The notes below the pieces were generated by a model. The model ran no database searches, had not been told where the DNA came from, and saw nothing but the letters and a program-made list of their open reading frames with translations. A DNA stretch of 41,802 bases from Flavobacteriales bacterium UBA7666 (lineage in GTDB: Bacteria; Bacteroidota; Bacteroidia; Flavobacteriales_D; Crocinitomicaceae), in contig DLHO01000005.1 of assembly GCA_002483265.1 (NCBI GenBank), positions 224,324 through 266,125 on the forward strand. Direction: 5' to 3'. The number at the start of each line of letters is the position of its first letter. The stretch's first letter is position 1. Shown here piece after piece: positions 9,195 to 16,512 of this stretch. The translations under genes were made by a program, and so were the position numbers.

Positions 9195-9704
9195 TTATTT
9201 TTCTTTTGGCTTTTCTTCCAGAACCTGATTGATCTCCACAAGTGGTTTCCGAGGTTTGGCTGTATCCCGAATTATGGGTGCAGCAGGTGCTGGAATTCTA
9301 AGGTGCAAGTCGTCGTCATGCCTTCTTTCATCAAAAGAAACTTGATTTCCCGTTTCGTCGAATTCGGTCGTTGAATTATAATATTGAATTCCGCCATCGG
9401 GAGCATCGCTGTAGTAGATGCTTTTAACTTGCCCGTTTTTGAACCACGTCAATTGAACAGAAGCATGTCCGCCGTAATGTCTTAAGCTGTGAGAAAACAA
9501 TTCTTTTCCTTTACTGTTAAAACCTTTTAGATTACCGCTACGTTTGTCTTTGTCCCATGTTTCAATGGTTGAAACTTTCCCGTTTTTATGAAAACACTTC
9601 TTTACTACCGAGCCATCACTTTGCTTCATTGTTTTGCAATTCAACTGCGCAAAGAGCAACGGAGTTTGAACAAGAATGAATAAAAGAAGAAATACTGTTT
9701 TCAT
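9195..9704 (-). CDS. Secreted protein with MORN/YwqK-like repeats
   Basis: A 169-residue protein using the ATG at 9704, which begins a clean signal peptide (MKTVFLLLFILVQTPLLFAQ). The frame stays open upstream to 9770, but those residues precede the signal sequence and are unlikely to be translated. The body has motifs of the form F-x-N-G-K-x-x-x-x-E and WFKNGQVKSIYY, typical of the MORN-variant family also called YwqK antitoxin-like. The toxin-antitoxin label comes from the family name only; no toxin partner is visible. The tail is proline- and charge-rich (PAPAAPIIRDTAKPRKP). Probably exported to the periplasm or outer surface. Function unknown. Confidence 0.75.
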   Translation of the reverse strand: MKTVFLLLFILVQTPLLFAQLNCKTMKQSDGSVVKKCFHKNGKVSTIETWDKDKRSGNLKGFNSKGKELFSHSLRHYGGHASVQLTWFKNGQVKSIYYSDAPDGGIQYYNSTTEFDETGNQVSFDERRHDDDLHLRIPAPAAPIIRDTAKPRKPLVEINQVLEEKPKEK

Positions 9705-9852
9705 AACGCAGCGAAAGGCAATTTTGGTGCCAGAAATTAAAAAATTCATGCACACCCTTTCCTCTTTCATTCGTCATACTACCACATGAATGATACATTT
9801 CCATGCTTTTTTCAAAAAAAGTTTCTTTTCCCATGCAGCGAAAACGCGTTTT

Positions 9853-9872
9853 TGTTCTCTATTAAAAGAACA
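9853..9872. promoter_or_regulatory. Inverted repeat TGTTCT-N8-AGAACA upstream of a lipoprotein gene
   Basis: Six-base arms separated by eight bases end 16 bases before the ATG at 9889. It could be an operator or a leader hairpin. Part of it (TTAAAAGAACAC, 9862-9873) recurs exactly just before the lipoprotein gene at 12774. Confidence 0.3.
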
Positions 9873-9888
9873 CCTTAAAATACTTGAT

Positions 9889-10530
9889 ATGAAAAGAAAA
9901 CTTTTAACCCCAATTGCTACTTCTGCAGCAGTCATTTTATTAGCCATTGCCTGTAAAAAGCAAAACCCAACTACACCTGTCAATAACAACTGTGAGGAAG
10001 ATTCTCCTTGTTCATTCTGTTTTGGGGAAACGCTGGAACTGGGAACGGACAACCTCATCATTGCAACTCCATACGCACATCAGGTTCCCTTTCTTATAAA
10101 CGGTCAACAAGTAGGTCCGAGCCCTATTATAGGCAAAACTCCAACCGGTTTTTACGGGTTTCAGGGTGGCGTTTCAATAGCGTTCAACAGTGCAAGCACG
10201 CTTGCCTGTGTTTCCAATAAAATCACTTTTGTACATGCCCGTTTTGCAAGCAATACAAACCCTTTCCCGTCATTGGTGAATGTACAGTTTCCCGGAACCC
10301 CTCTGATCTCTACGATTCCTGATTCCTTGAATTACTTCTTAAGTCCTTACGGGTATACCGTGGAGCACCATTTCCAACCGGGTCCGGTCTGGATGTCTCA
10401 AATTCCGGGAGAAAGTTTTACAGGAGTGGTCGATTCGATAATCATCCGCGGGCCTGAATTTGAAACCGTAACAGTCGGCGCAAACTTGTTTGAATCCGAA
10501 TTGCGCAACCTTTGTGTCGCACACGAATAA
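9889..10530 (+). CDS. Putative lipoprotein of unknown function
   Basis: A 213-residue protein using the ATG at 9889, where a lysine-rich N-terminus and hydrophobic stretch lead to a lipobox-like LLAIAC followed by KKQ. That pattern fits signal peptidase II processing and export. The mature part contains a Cys-rich segment (NNCEEDSPCSFCFG) and a central region rich in Pro, Gly and aromatic residues. No catalytic motif is recognisable. An upstream in-frame ATG at 9790 would add 33 residues before the signal sequence and is rejected. A clear intrinsic terminator follows at 10556-10588. Confidence 0.7.
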   Translation: MKRKLLTPIATSAAVILLAIACKKQNPTTPVNNNCEEDSPCSFCFGETLELGTDNLIIATPYAHQVPFLINGQQVGPSPIIGKTPTGFYGFQGGVSIAFNSASTLACVSNKITFVHARFASNTNPFPSLVNVQFPGTPLISTIPDSLNYFLSPYGYTVEHHFQPGPVWMSQIPGESFTGVVDSIIIRGPEFETVTVGANLFESELRNLCVAHE

Positions 10531-10555
10531 CTACTAACCTTTTTATATCCTACAG

Positions 10556-10588
10556 GGAAAGTCCGCCATAGCGGCTTTCTCTTTTTAC
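10556..10588 (+). terminator. Intrinsic terminator after the lipoprotein gene
   Basis: Stem AAAGTCCGC / GCGGCTTT (one bulged or mismatched position) with loop CATA, followed by CTCTTTTT. It lies between the lipoprotein stop and the ECF sigma gene. Confidence 0.75.
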
Positions 10589-10621
10589 CATTCATTCCTA
10601 TTGAAATTCAGTTCTATCCAT

Positions 10622-11140
10622 ATGGCTGTTGATGTGTTTCGGGATTCTCGTGATCCTGAAGCATTCAATGCCATTTATAAAATACTTTCTCCTAAACTTT
10701 ATTATGTGTGTCTCCGCTATCTGAAAAATGATGCTGATGCTCAAGACGTGCTGCAGGAAACCTTTGTAACTACTTATCGGAAAATAGAATCCTTCAATGG
10801 CGAGGGAAGTTTTGAAGGCTGGGTTAGGAGAATTGCCGTGAACTATTGCCTGGCCAAACTTCGAATCGATCAAAAACAATTCCAATCGGAAAGTTCTGTC
10901 GACCAAATCCAACTCATTTCTGACGAGTCCGATTATTTGCAAAAGGAAGAAACGGAAGCCAATCTGTTGCGGGCGTTAAAAGAACTTCCGGATGGATATC
11001 GAACCATTATCAATCTCGCAATTCTGGAGGATTATTCTCATCGGGAGATTGGAGAATTATTGAATATTACAGAAAGCACCTCCCGCTCTCAGTTAGCCAG
11101 AGCAAAAGCTGCATTGAAACTTAAACTGGAAAAAGGATGA
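10622..11140 (+). CDS. ECF-type RNA polymerase sigma factor
   Basis: A 172-residue group 4 sigma factor. Region 2 is seen at about residues 15-80 (YYVCLRYLKNDADAQDVLQET, then SFEGWVRRIAVNYCLAKLR). Region 4 is at about 115-168 (LKELPDGYRTIINLAILEDYSHREIGELL, then STSRSQLARAKAALKLKL). The ATG at 10622 (MAVDVF) is preferred to the TTG at 10601. The stop codon overlaps the start of the next gene (ATGA), showing translational coupling to the membrane protein that likely acts as its anti-sigma factor. Confidence 0.93.
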   Translation: MAVDVFRDSRDPEAFNAIYKILSPKLYYVCLRYLKNDADAQDVLQETFVTTYRKIESFNGEGSFEGWVRRIAVNYCLAKLRIDQKQFQSESSVDQIQLISDESDYLQKEETEANLLRALKELPDGYRTIINLAILEDYSHREIGELLNITESTSRSQLARAKAALKLKLEKG

Positions 11141-12576
11141 ACAGCAACGAACATAAACAGTTGGATCAACTTCTGAAAGATCAGTTGTCAGAGGGATCGG
11201 TACCTGTTCCGGATTTTGTATGGGACAGAATTGAGGAAGAACTTTTCCCCAAAAAGAAGCGACGCGGGTTTTTCTGGTGGTTCTTTGGAGCTTTCTGCTT
11301 TCTGAGCATGGCTGTTTTACTTGGAATTTCTTTTTCAGGAGAAAAGGCCCATTCTCAGAATATTTCTCTTTCACATACTACTGTTTCAAAAACAGCAACT
11401 ACTTCTATTTCAGAAGATAAAAAACCTATCCGGAATAAACAACCGGAGACAGACCCGAACTTCCATAAAACAAAAAGTGTTTCCTCCATCAAAGTAGACA
11501 AACACATCACTAAAAGAACGAAATCATCCGATTCCAATTCCCGTCCTGATAGCTATCGGGATGCCCATTTCAATCAAAAAACATCAAAATCCATATTGAA
11601 GAAGCATTCCAAATCCCAAACGTCGATATCCATTAGTCCCGGGGAGTTGCTTTCTGAAAAAACAAAAACCGATTCGTTTCCTGCCTCCATAAAACAGCAG
11701 CAAAACCACTTGAACAAGTTGAATGTGCCGATAACTGACAGCAATCCAATCACTCAGTCAACTCCTGAAGAGCAAGTTGATGAAGCAATAAGTGAAGTTG
11801 AAACAAAGACAGATTCCAGTACTAGAACCGATCTGAGCTACGAAGATATTCTGGCATTAGTCAAAAGAGATTTTTCAAAAAGTCCGAACGAATGGAAAGA
11901 ACCCAAATCAAATTCCATCTTCTCACTTGGCATTTATGGTGGTCCATCCATGTATAATTCCGCTGTTTTTAAAGACTATTTTACTTCCGGACAATTGAGT
12001 AATCGCACGTTTGCCTCTTCCGGATTTGAACTTGGATTGCAAGCCCGTTTCAAAATCGGGAACCGCTTTCAGGTTTATGCCGGATTTGCTTTCAATCAAA
12101 AACAAACACAATTCAACTACAATTTGGCGATCACAGAAGCGGATTATTTCACTTATGTGGCCAATGAAGAAAAAGTTCCTTTTGAAAACATCCAAGATGA
12201 TGGTGCCAATAATTGTTTTCTGGCAAAAGATGTTCACGTTCGTTATCAAACACAATCCTTGCTGCTCTCTTTGGGAACCAGTTTTGAATTCCTGAAAATC
12301 AGAAAGTTTTCTGCTGCAGTGGATCTTCGTTTGTCGTGCAATGTTTATTCATCTCTCCAGCTGAAAGAAATCCGTGTTCTTGATATTCAGGAACCCAATT
12401 CAGAGAAATTCAGTTATTTCCAACCGGGAGCAGGACTTTCTTTGAATTATCAATTGAATCGACGAATTTCTCTGGGATTATCTCCATTCTTCAGTAAACA
12501 ATTCTATCTGAAAGAATCCTATTCACGCAAACTGAGTGAATTGGTCATTCCAGTTACTGTTTCATTCCAATTCTGA
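11137..12576 (+). CDS. Putative anti-sigma factor with C-terminal outer-membrane-type beta-barrel
   Basis: A 479-residue protein coupled to the ECF sigma gene by a 4-base ATGA overlap. Residues 1-40 are a short cytoplasmic segment (PVPDFVWDRIEEELFPKKKRR) common in Bacteroidota anti-sigma proteins. One transmembrane helix follows (about 44-66, FFWWFFGAFCFLSMAVLLG). Residues 67-250 are a long low-complexity Ser/Thr/Lys linker. Residues 260-479 have alternating patterns and a terminal F typical of PorT-like outer-membrane barrels (SLGIYGGPSMYN, FELGLQARFKIGNRFQVYAG, ending VTVSFQF). If both halves are right, the protein would bridge both membranes. A palindromic repeat is inserted in frame within the linker. 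Confidence 0.8.
   Translation: MNSNEHKQLDQLLKDQLSEGSVPVPDFVWDRIEEELFPKKKRRGFFWWFFGAFCFLSMAVLLGISFSGEKAHSQNISLSHTTVSKTATTSISEDKKPIRNKQPETDPNFHKTKSVSSIKVDKHITKRTKSSDSNSRPDSYRDAHFNQKTSKSILKKHSKSQTSISISPGELLSEKTKTDSFPASIKQQQNHLNKLNVPITDSNPITQSTPEEQVDEAISEVETKTDSSTRTDLSYEDILALVKRDFSKSPNEWKEPKSNSIFSLGIYGGPSMYNSAVFKDYFTSGQLSNRTFASSGFELGLQARFKIGNRFQVYAGFAFNQKQTQFNYNLAITEADYFTYVANEEKVPFENIQDDGANNCFLAKDVHVRYQTQSLLLSLGTSFEFLKIRKFSAAVDLRLSCNVYSSLQLKEIRVLDIQEPNSEKFSYFQPGAGLSLNYQLNRRISLGLSPFFSKQFYLKESYSRKLSELVIPVTVSFQF
11544..11561. repeat. Palindromic repeat copy inside the anti-sigma coding region
   Basis: TCCTGATAGCTATCGGGA differs by one base from the perfect palindrome at 9155-9172. Both copies share the wider context CG-core-TGC. 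It is read in frame and contributes the peptide RPDSYRDA to the disordered linker, so insertion was tolerated. Confidence 0.75.
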
Positions 12577-12611
12577 TTGAATAAAAACCTTCTTCTTAAA
12601 GAGAAGAATTC

Positions 12612-12648
12612 AAAAGAGTATTGGTCTGCAGGCGAATACTCTTTTTTT
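12612..12648 (+). terminator. Intrinsic terminator after the anti-sigma gene
   Basis: Perfect stem AAAGAGTATT / AATACTCTTT with a 12-base loop, running into a run of seven T. It ends the sigma/anti-sigma operon. Confidence 0.85.
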
Positions 12649-12773
12649 GTTTTCAATTCGGTTTATACCCGTTTTTCGGTATTTGGTGAATACTATTTCC
12701 AATTTAGTACCATCAAGCGGATCGGGGTATCGAATTTATTCTAACTTAGTCACAACTTAAAAGAACACTATTC

Positions 12774-14222
12774 ATGAAAAAGAACACTTTAACCCTAAGC
12801 TTGGGTGGGCTGGCTATAATTGGTATAGCAGTACTCACCAATTGCACTTCCGGAACGGATGAAAAAGTCGAGAAGACCGGCTATGAAACCAGCAGCTCAC
12901 CGGATTCCCTTTGTTTGGTAAATCCAAGTTGGTTTCCTCACAGTCAAACTCCCGCTCCTGAAGAAGGACAAGGAAGTCCATTCGATACTTCCAGCACAAC
13001 CAATCAGATCTTTCATCAATGGTCCTGGAATAAATTCCTTTGGCTCACAAAACCAGATGCAGGAGGAAATCCTTTGTTTTTGAATCAAAGCAAAGTAAAA
13101 CAGGTAACCTCTCACATGGGAGCTGTATCTGTACCGAGCGGGGCATTGGTCGTGCTTCAAGACACCGCGCAAGCCGGATTCCAAAGTGCTGTTTTGCAAA
13201 CAAATCCGAATTACAACAATGGAACCGGAGCAATGGTTTATTATTCCATTCACATGAATCCAACCATGTATACCGCCGGACTTGGTTTTGCAAACCAACT
13301 TAAGAATGGTCAGTTACCAGCTTCGAATGAAGCTTCTTTCCCAGTTGGATCGTTTGAGTTGAAAGTAGCTTGGGTTCCTGTTTCCGCAATTCCGGCTTCG
13401 AAGCAGTCAGACTATTATACTACAACAGCATCTCTTTCCACAAACAACGGTGTGTCCTTTACAAACACAGAAGTTGCTTTGATTGGAATGCACGTAGTTG
13501 GGATCGTTCAAAATCACCCGGAATTCATTTGGGCAACGTTTGAGCACGACGATCTGTCGCCGGATTATGATTGGGATGCGAATTCTGCCAGCTCAGCTTC
13601 GGACCAACTCTTATTTAAAAGCGGAAATACCAGCGGAATTAACGGAATCCTGTATAATTCAACAACTGAATTAGGACAAACTCCGAATCAGGTATTCGAT
13701 TTATTCCAATACGGAATTCCACGCAATTCGGATGGTTCATTTATGAACACATCACAACAGGAGCCGGCTGATTTCCAAAATGTGGACGGGATCAATCAAT
13801 GTGTGAAATCACAATTGGATGACGTTTGGGCAAATTATTTCTACAACGGATCGATCTGGTTAAACACAGATGGGAAAACACCGTTGCAGCAAGCGCAATT
13901 GATTGATAGTTTGGCAGGAAACATTGGAAATGCAACACCGGGAAGCTTTGCGCGCGGTAGTTTGAACTGTGCCAATGTCACAATGGAAACCTTTACGCAA
14001 ACTTTTGAAACGAATATCAGCCAGATCAATGCAGGAAATTTGGCAAATTGTTTTTCTTGTCATAGCGCACAATCATTCTCTGTGAGCACCAATGTATCTC
14101 CGATTTATCTGAGTCACAGTTTTCAGGGATATTTGCTTGATCTGCAAGGAAATTCCTTCAAGAAAACAGAAACAATCAAATCCAAAGCAGAACAGCGCGT
14201 GATGAAGTTGATGAGGAAATAA
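12774..14222 (+). CDS. Putative heme-binding lipoprotein (single CxxCH motif)
   Basis: A 482-residue exported protein. The N-terminus has a hydrophobic stretch ending in the lipobox-like LTNC (about residue 24) followed by TSGTDE. Near the C-terminus C426-F-S-C429-H430 matches the c-type heme attachment motif CxxCH. The central region contains conserved-looking segments (HQWSWNKFLWLT, HPEFIWATFEHDDLSPD). The likely setting is a lipid-anchored periplasmic or surface protein with one heme; no partner dehydrogenase is adjacent. An unrelated structural use of CxxCH is possible. The TTAAAAGAACAC sequence lies 5 bases before its ATG. A strong terminator follows at 14246-14276. Confidence 0.7.
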   Translation: MKKNTLTLSLGGLAIIGIAVLTNCTSGTDEKVEKTGYETSSSPDSLCLVNPSWFPHSQTPAPEEGQGSPFDTSSTTNQIFHQWSWNKFLWLTKPDAGGNPLFLNQSKVKQVTSHMGAVSVPSGALVVLQDTAQAGFQSAVLQTNPNYNNGTGAMVYYSIHMNPTMYTAGLGFANQLKNGQLPASNEASFPVGSFELKVAWVPVSAIPASKQSDYYTTTASLSTNNGVSFTNTEVALIGMHVVGIVQNHPEFIWATFEHDDLSPDYDWDANSASSASDQLLFKSGNTSGINGILYNSTTELGQTPNQVFDLFQYGIPRNSDGSFMNTSQQEPADFQNVDGINQCVKSQLDDVWANYFYNGSIWLNTDGKTPLQQAQLIDSLAGNIGNATPGSFARGSLNCANVTMETFTQTFETNISQINAGNLANCFSCHSAQSFSVSTNVSPIYLSHSFQGYLLDLQGNSFKKTETIKSKAEQRVMKLMRK

Positions 14223-14245
14223 TTACCTGATAGATACTAAACGAT

Positions 14246-14276
14246 AAAGGCTGCCCATTAAGGACAGCCTTTTTCT
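14246..14276 (+). terminator. Intrinsic terminator after the heme lipoprotein gene
   Basis: Stem AAAGGCTG / CAGCCTTT with loop CCCATTAAGGA, followed by TTTTC. Confidence 0.85.
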
Positions 14277-14300
14277 TTCTAAAACCAAATAAGTATTCAT

Positions 14301-14400
14301 AACCACATAGAAACATAGTGCATATAGTTTTTAGGTTTATAAATTCCGAAAAGAATAGAACTTGACAGATCTTCTATCTGTGCTATGTAACTATGTGGTT
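14301..14400. repeat. Large imperfect inverted repeat (18-bp arms) between two genes
   Basis: The left arm AACCACATAGAAACATAG (14301-14318) and the right arm CTATGTAACTATGTGGTT (14383-14400) are complementary apart from two positions. The 64-base spacer holds a minor hairpin (CAGAT-CTTCT-ATCTG). The element lies between converging genes and may act as a bidirectional transcript end, or may be a small mobile repeat. Confidence 0.65.
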
Positions 14401-14406
14401 AAACTA

Positions 14407-15909
14407 TCATTTTACAATCCCATTTCCGGGGCTTGCTTTTTTGAAGTTCAGGTTTTGTACCCCATCCGTATTTTTCACTTTCTCAAAACGGAACACTTCA
14501 TTGCTTACCACTCGCTGCAAACAAATGTCAATCATCGTTGTGGAATTGGGCTGCAGGGCTTTATCAAACAATTCTTTTGAAGCATGAATTTCACATGGCA
14601 TGTAACGAATAAAACCTTCATCCGGGCGCGGACGAATGATTAATCCCAATTCGTTGATTCCTTTCAATTCATCTAACTTATAGCCGTTTACAGTCATGGC
14701 TTTTCTTCCATGAAGCACATCGTAATTGAAGAAATAAGTGACAGTTGATTTATTGACTCCATTACATTGTCTGTCGGCGAAGAAACCGGAAGGTAATGCA
14801 TTCGGGTCGTGATTTGCTCCTGTCAATATTAAATCGAAATCGGTTAAAGCATGTCCTTCCGAATCAACTAATCGAAACAGAATCATGGAATAGCGGTCGT
14901 GAATGTAGTATTTCTTTCCAAAGAGTCGTTTGTCTTCTTCTACCAGACCTTTTTGTTGCACATCCACCGTTTCTTTTGCAAAATCCGCGGTCACTTTTTT
15001 GTAATCTGCATCCGACGCAACTCCGATGCAGCGGAAGATAGCATTGACTACTTCAGTACCCAGGGGATCTTTCGGATCCTTCAGAGGACTGCGCATAATT
15101 CCCATTTCTGCCCCGGAATGCGATTTATAAGTCACCACGCGGAAAGGTGTTTGAGGTGATTCTTTAAATTCAGAAATTTCCAAATTAGCAGCTTGCCACT
15201 TTCCGCCCACCAATTTTGGAGCTTCTTGCGTCAATTTCACATATCGGCTGTTTTGATTGGCTGATGCAACACGAACAACTCCATCGCTTCCCAACTCTCC
15301 GGTATAGGAATTAAGGTGATCGTATAACTTGCGGTCGATATCCTGACCAATTAATGAGAAGGGGAAAATTCCATTCGGGCCGATGTGTTTTTGTCCGTTC
15401 AGAATCCAGTCTTTATTCAATTTCCAGGCATCACCGCTTCCCAGTTCAAGCCAATTCAAAACGCGTTGTCCGGGTTCAACTCCATCAAACCAGGATTTGA
15501 TGCGGCTTAAACGGCTTTTACCCAATTGTGCCAATGCAGAACCGTGATTTGCCGGAGCAAGCATGACCAAATGACTCATTGGGCAAACTTTCTTCTGATC
15601 TTTGTAGTAGTTGTTCCACCATGTTCTTACAAGCGGTCCGCCGGTAGAATGTGTGATACAAGCAAAGCGCTCTCCTTTGGCTAAAGCTGGAATCATTTGT
15701 TCCTGTACGGCTTGTTCCATTGCCCGGGAAATATCTTCCAGACGCACTTCGTCGTTGAAACTGATGTAACGTCCCAGGAAAATGTGTTCGATTTTGAGTT
15801 CGTAACCGTAGGTTCCGGCTTCTTGGGCAAGCCGCAAAGGCATTTCTCCATAAGTGTCGAGGTTTGTGACGCTGTATCCGTGCACAAATGCAAGAGTTAA
15901 TGTTTTCAT
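14407..15909 (-). CDS. Alpha/beta-hydrolase (lipase/PGAP1-like)
   Basis: A 500-residue protein. The N-terminal 200 residues resemble serine lipases or esterases: an oxyanion-region HGYSV at residue 10 and the nucleophile elbow THSTGGP with Ser88. The segment LVMLAPANHGSALAQLGKSR follows and is typical of lipases acting on bulky esters. There is no signal peptide. The C-terminal 250 residues are of unknown fold (YFFNYDVLHGRKAMTVNGYKL, LIIRPRPDEGFIRYMPCEIH) and may bind substrate or membrane. The catalytic Asp and His cannot be assigned with confidence. The ATG at 15909 begins directly at the first beta-strand. Confidence 0.8.
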   Translation of the reverse strand: MKTLTLAFVHGYSVTNLDTYGEMPLRLAQEAGTYGYELKIEHIFLGRYISFNDEVRLEDISRAMEQAVQEQMIPALAKGERFACITHSTGGPLVRTWWNNYYKDQKKVCPMSHLVMLAPANHGSALAQLGKSRLSRIKSWFDGVEPGQRVLNWLELGSGDAWKLNKDWILNGQKHIGPNGIFPFSLIGQDIDRKLYDHLNSYTGELGSDGVVRVASANQNSRYVKLTQEAPKLVGGKWQAANLEISEFKESPQTPFRVVTYKSHSGAEMGIMRSPLKDPKDPLGTEVVNAIFRCIGVASDADYKKVTADFAKETVDVQQKGLVEEDKRLFGKKYYIHDRYSMILFRLVDSEGHALTDFDLILTGANHDPNALPSGFFADRQCNGVNKSTVTYFFNYDVLHGRKAMTVNGYKLDELKGINELGLIIRPRPDEGFIRYMPCEIHASKELFDKALQPNSTTMIDICLQRVVSNEVFRFEKVKNTDGVQNLNFKKASPGNGIVK

Positions 15910-16306
15910 TGTAAATAGTTTAAGGTGCTGATTGAAAATTAGTGGTTTTTTTTGATTCTACTGATTTGAATACAAAAATAGTGATGCAGGTCGTAAGGGA
16001 TTTACGAGCACTACTTCACTTTACAAGCTTCGTAAGTTAAAAGGTGGAGTATCTATGCTTGATCTACGCTTAATCCATGCCCTATCCTGCCTTTATCTAC
16101 GTGGATAACAGGATAAATCATATCATCTATTAGCATAAGTCTGTTAGATTTCGTAACTTATTGGAATGGAATATGTATTGAAATATCTATTCAGTTCCTC
16201 TTTCAGGGAAAAAATGAAACGTGTTATAAAGCGACGAGGGTTTGCGCTCTTACTCTTATTGATATTAGGAGCTTAGGGAAATAAGCAATAACCCAATGAA
16301 TGAAAG
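15910..16306. other. Noncoding region with several hairpins and a possible 20-codon ORF
   Basis: Hairpins seen: TCGTAA/TTACGA at about 15990-16006, and a bulged stem at 16083-16115 (TATCCTG/CAGGATA outside, TTATC/GATAA inside). The motif CGTAA recurs (TTCGTAAGTTA, TTTCGTAACTTA). A tiny ORF at 16214-16276 is followed by a terminator, so a short plus-strand transcript is conceivable. No larger gene is visible. Confidence 0.35.
16214..16276 (+). CDS. Possible 20-residue membrane peptide
   Basis: ATG to TAG gives a peptide that begins with basic residues (MKRVIKRRGF) and ends with a hydrophobic stretch (ALLLLLILGA). A purine-rich CAGGGAAAAA lies just before the ATG, and a strong terminator follows 30 bases after the stop. 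Small hydrophobic peptides of this form include type I toxins and leader peptides, but an ORF this short could be chance. Confidence 0.22.
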   Translation: MKRVIKRRGFALLLLLILGA

Positions 16307-16330
16307 GTTGTCAAGTTTTGACAACTTTTT
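16307..16330. terminator. Strong intrinsic terminator left of the tRNA-like scars
   Basis: Perfect stem GTTGTCAA/TTGACAAC with loop GTT, then TTTTTCTTT on the plus strand. It can also fold on the minus strand, where the tail is less T-rich. Confidence 0.85.
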
Positions 16331-16333
16331 CTT

Positions 16334-16374
16334 TGTAGCGGGGACATTCGCTGCGGTGGAAACGTGCGACCTTC
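16334..16374 (-). repeat. Degenerate tRNA-fMet 3' fragment (older integration scar?)
   Basis: TGTAGCGGGGACA (16334-16346) and AACGTGCGACCTTC (16361-16374) match both ends of the 3' half of the tRNA-fMet gene at the right edge of the window. The T-arm between them is replaced by unrelated bases. This suggests a remnant of an additional recombination event at the same tRNA. Confidence 0.6.
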
Positions 16375-16390
16375 AAAAATTTTAGACAAT

Positions 16391-16420
16391 AAAAAAAGGA
16401 ACTCATTTCTGAATTCCTTT
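16391..16420 (-). terminator. Likely displaced native terminator of tRNA-fMet
   Basis: Read on the minus strand: AGGAATTC-AGAAAT-GAGTTCCT followed by TTTTT. The stem is fully paired only in minus-strand RNA, where the variable pair is a G-U wobble. It lies directly downstream of the duplicated tRNA 3' end at 16420-16441. Confidence 0.65.
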
Positions 16421-16441
16421 CCTGTGTAGCGGGGACACGAC
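16420..16441. repeat. Left island attachment-site candidate (22-bp duplicate of tRNA-fMet 3' end)
   Basis: This 22-bp stretch (from TCCTGTGTAGCGGGG to ACACGAC) is identical to 41743-41764. The right copy continues into the complete 3' half of the tRNA-fMet gene, whereas the left copy diverges immediately afterward. That is the pattern left when an element integrates into a tRNA 3' end. Confidence 0.75.
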
Positions 16442-16512
16442 CATTATCGAACAAAGAACTGGCTGAGGATATTAATAATATAAGCTTACTTTAGTGTATG
16501 CAACCAATAAAA

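Noticed and set aside
9195..9704. Toxin-antitoxin function for the YwqK-like protein
   Set aside because: The label belongs to the family name. Here the protein has a signal peptide and no neighbouring toxin gene.
9774..10061. Minus-strand 95-codon open frame opposite the lipoprotein gene
   Set aside because: Antisense to a gene with a convincing signal peptide, and no motif of its own.
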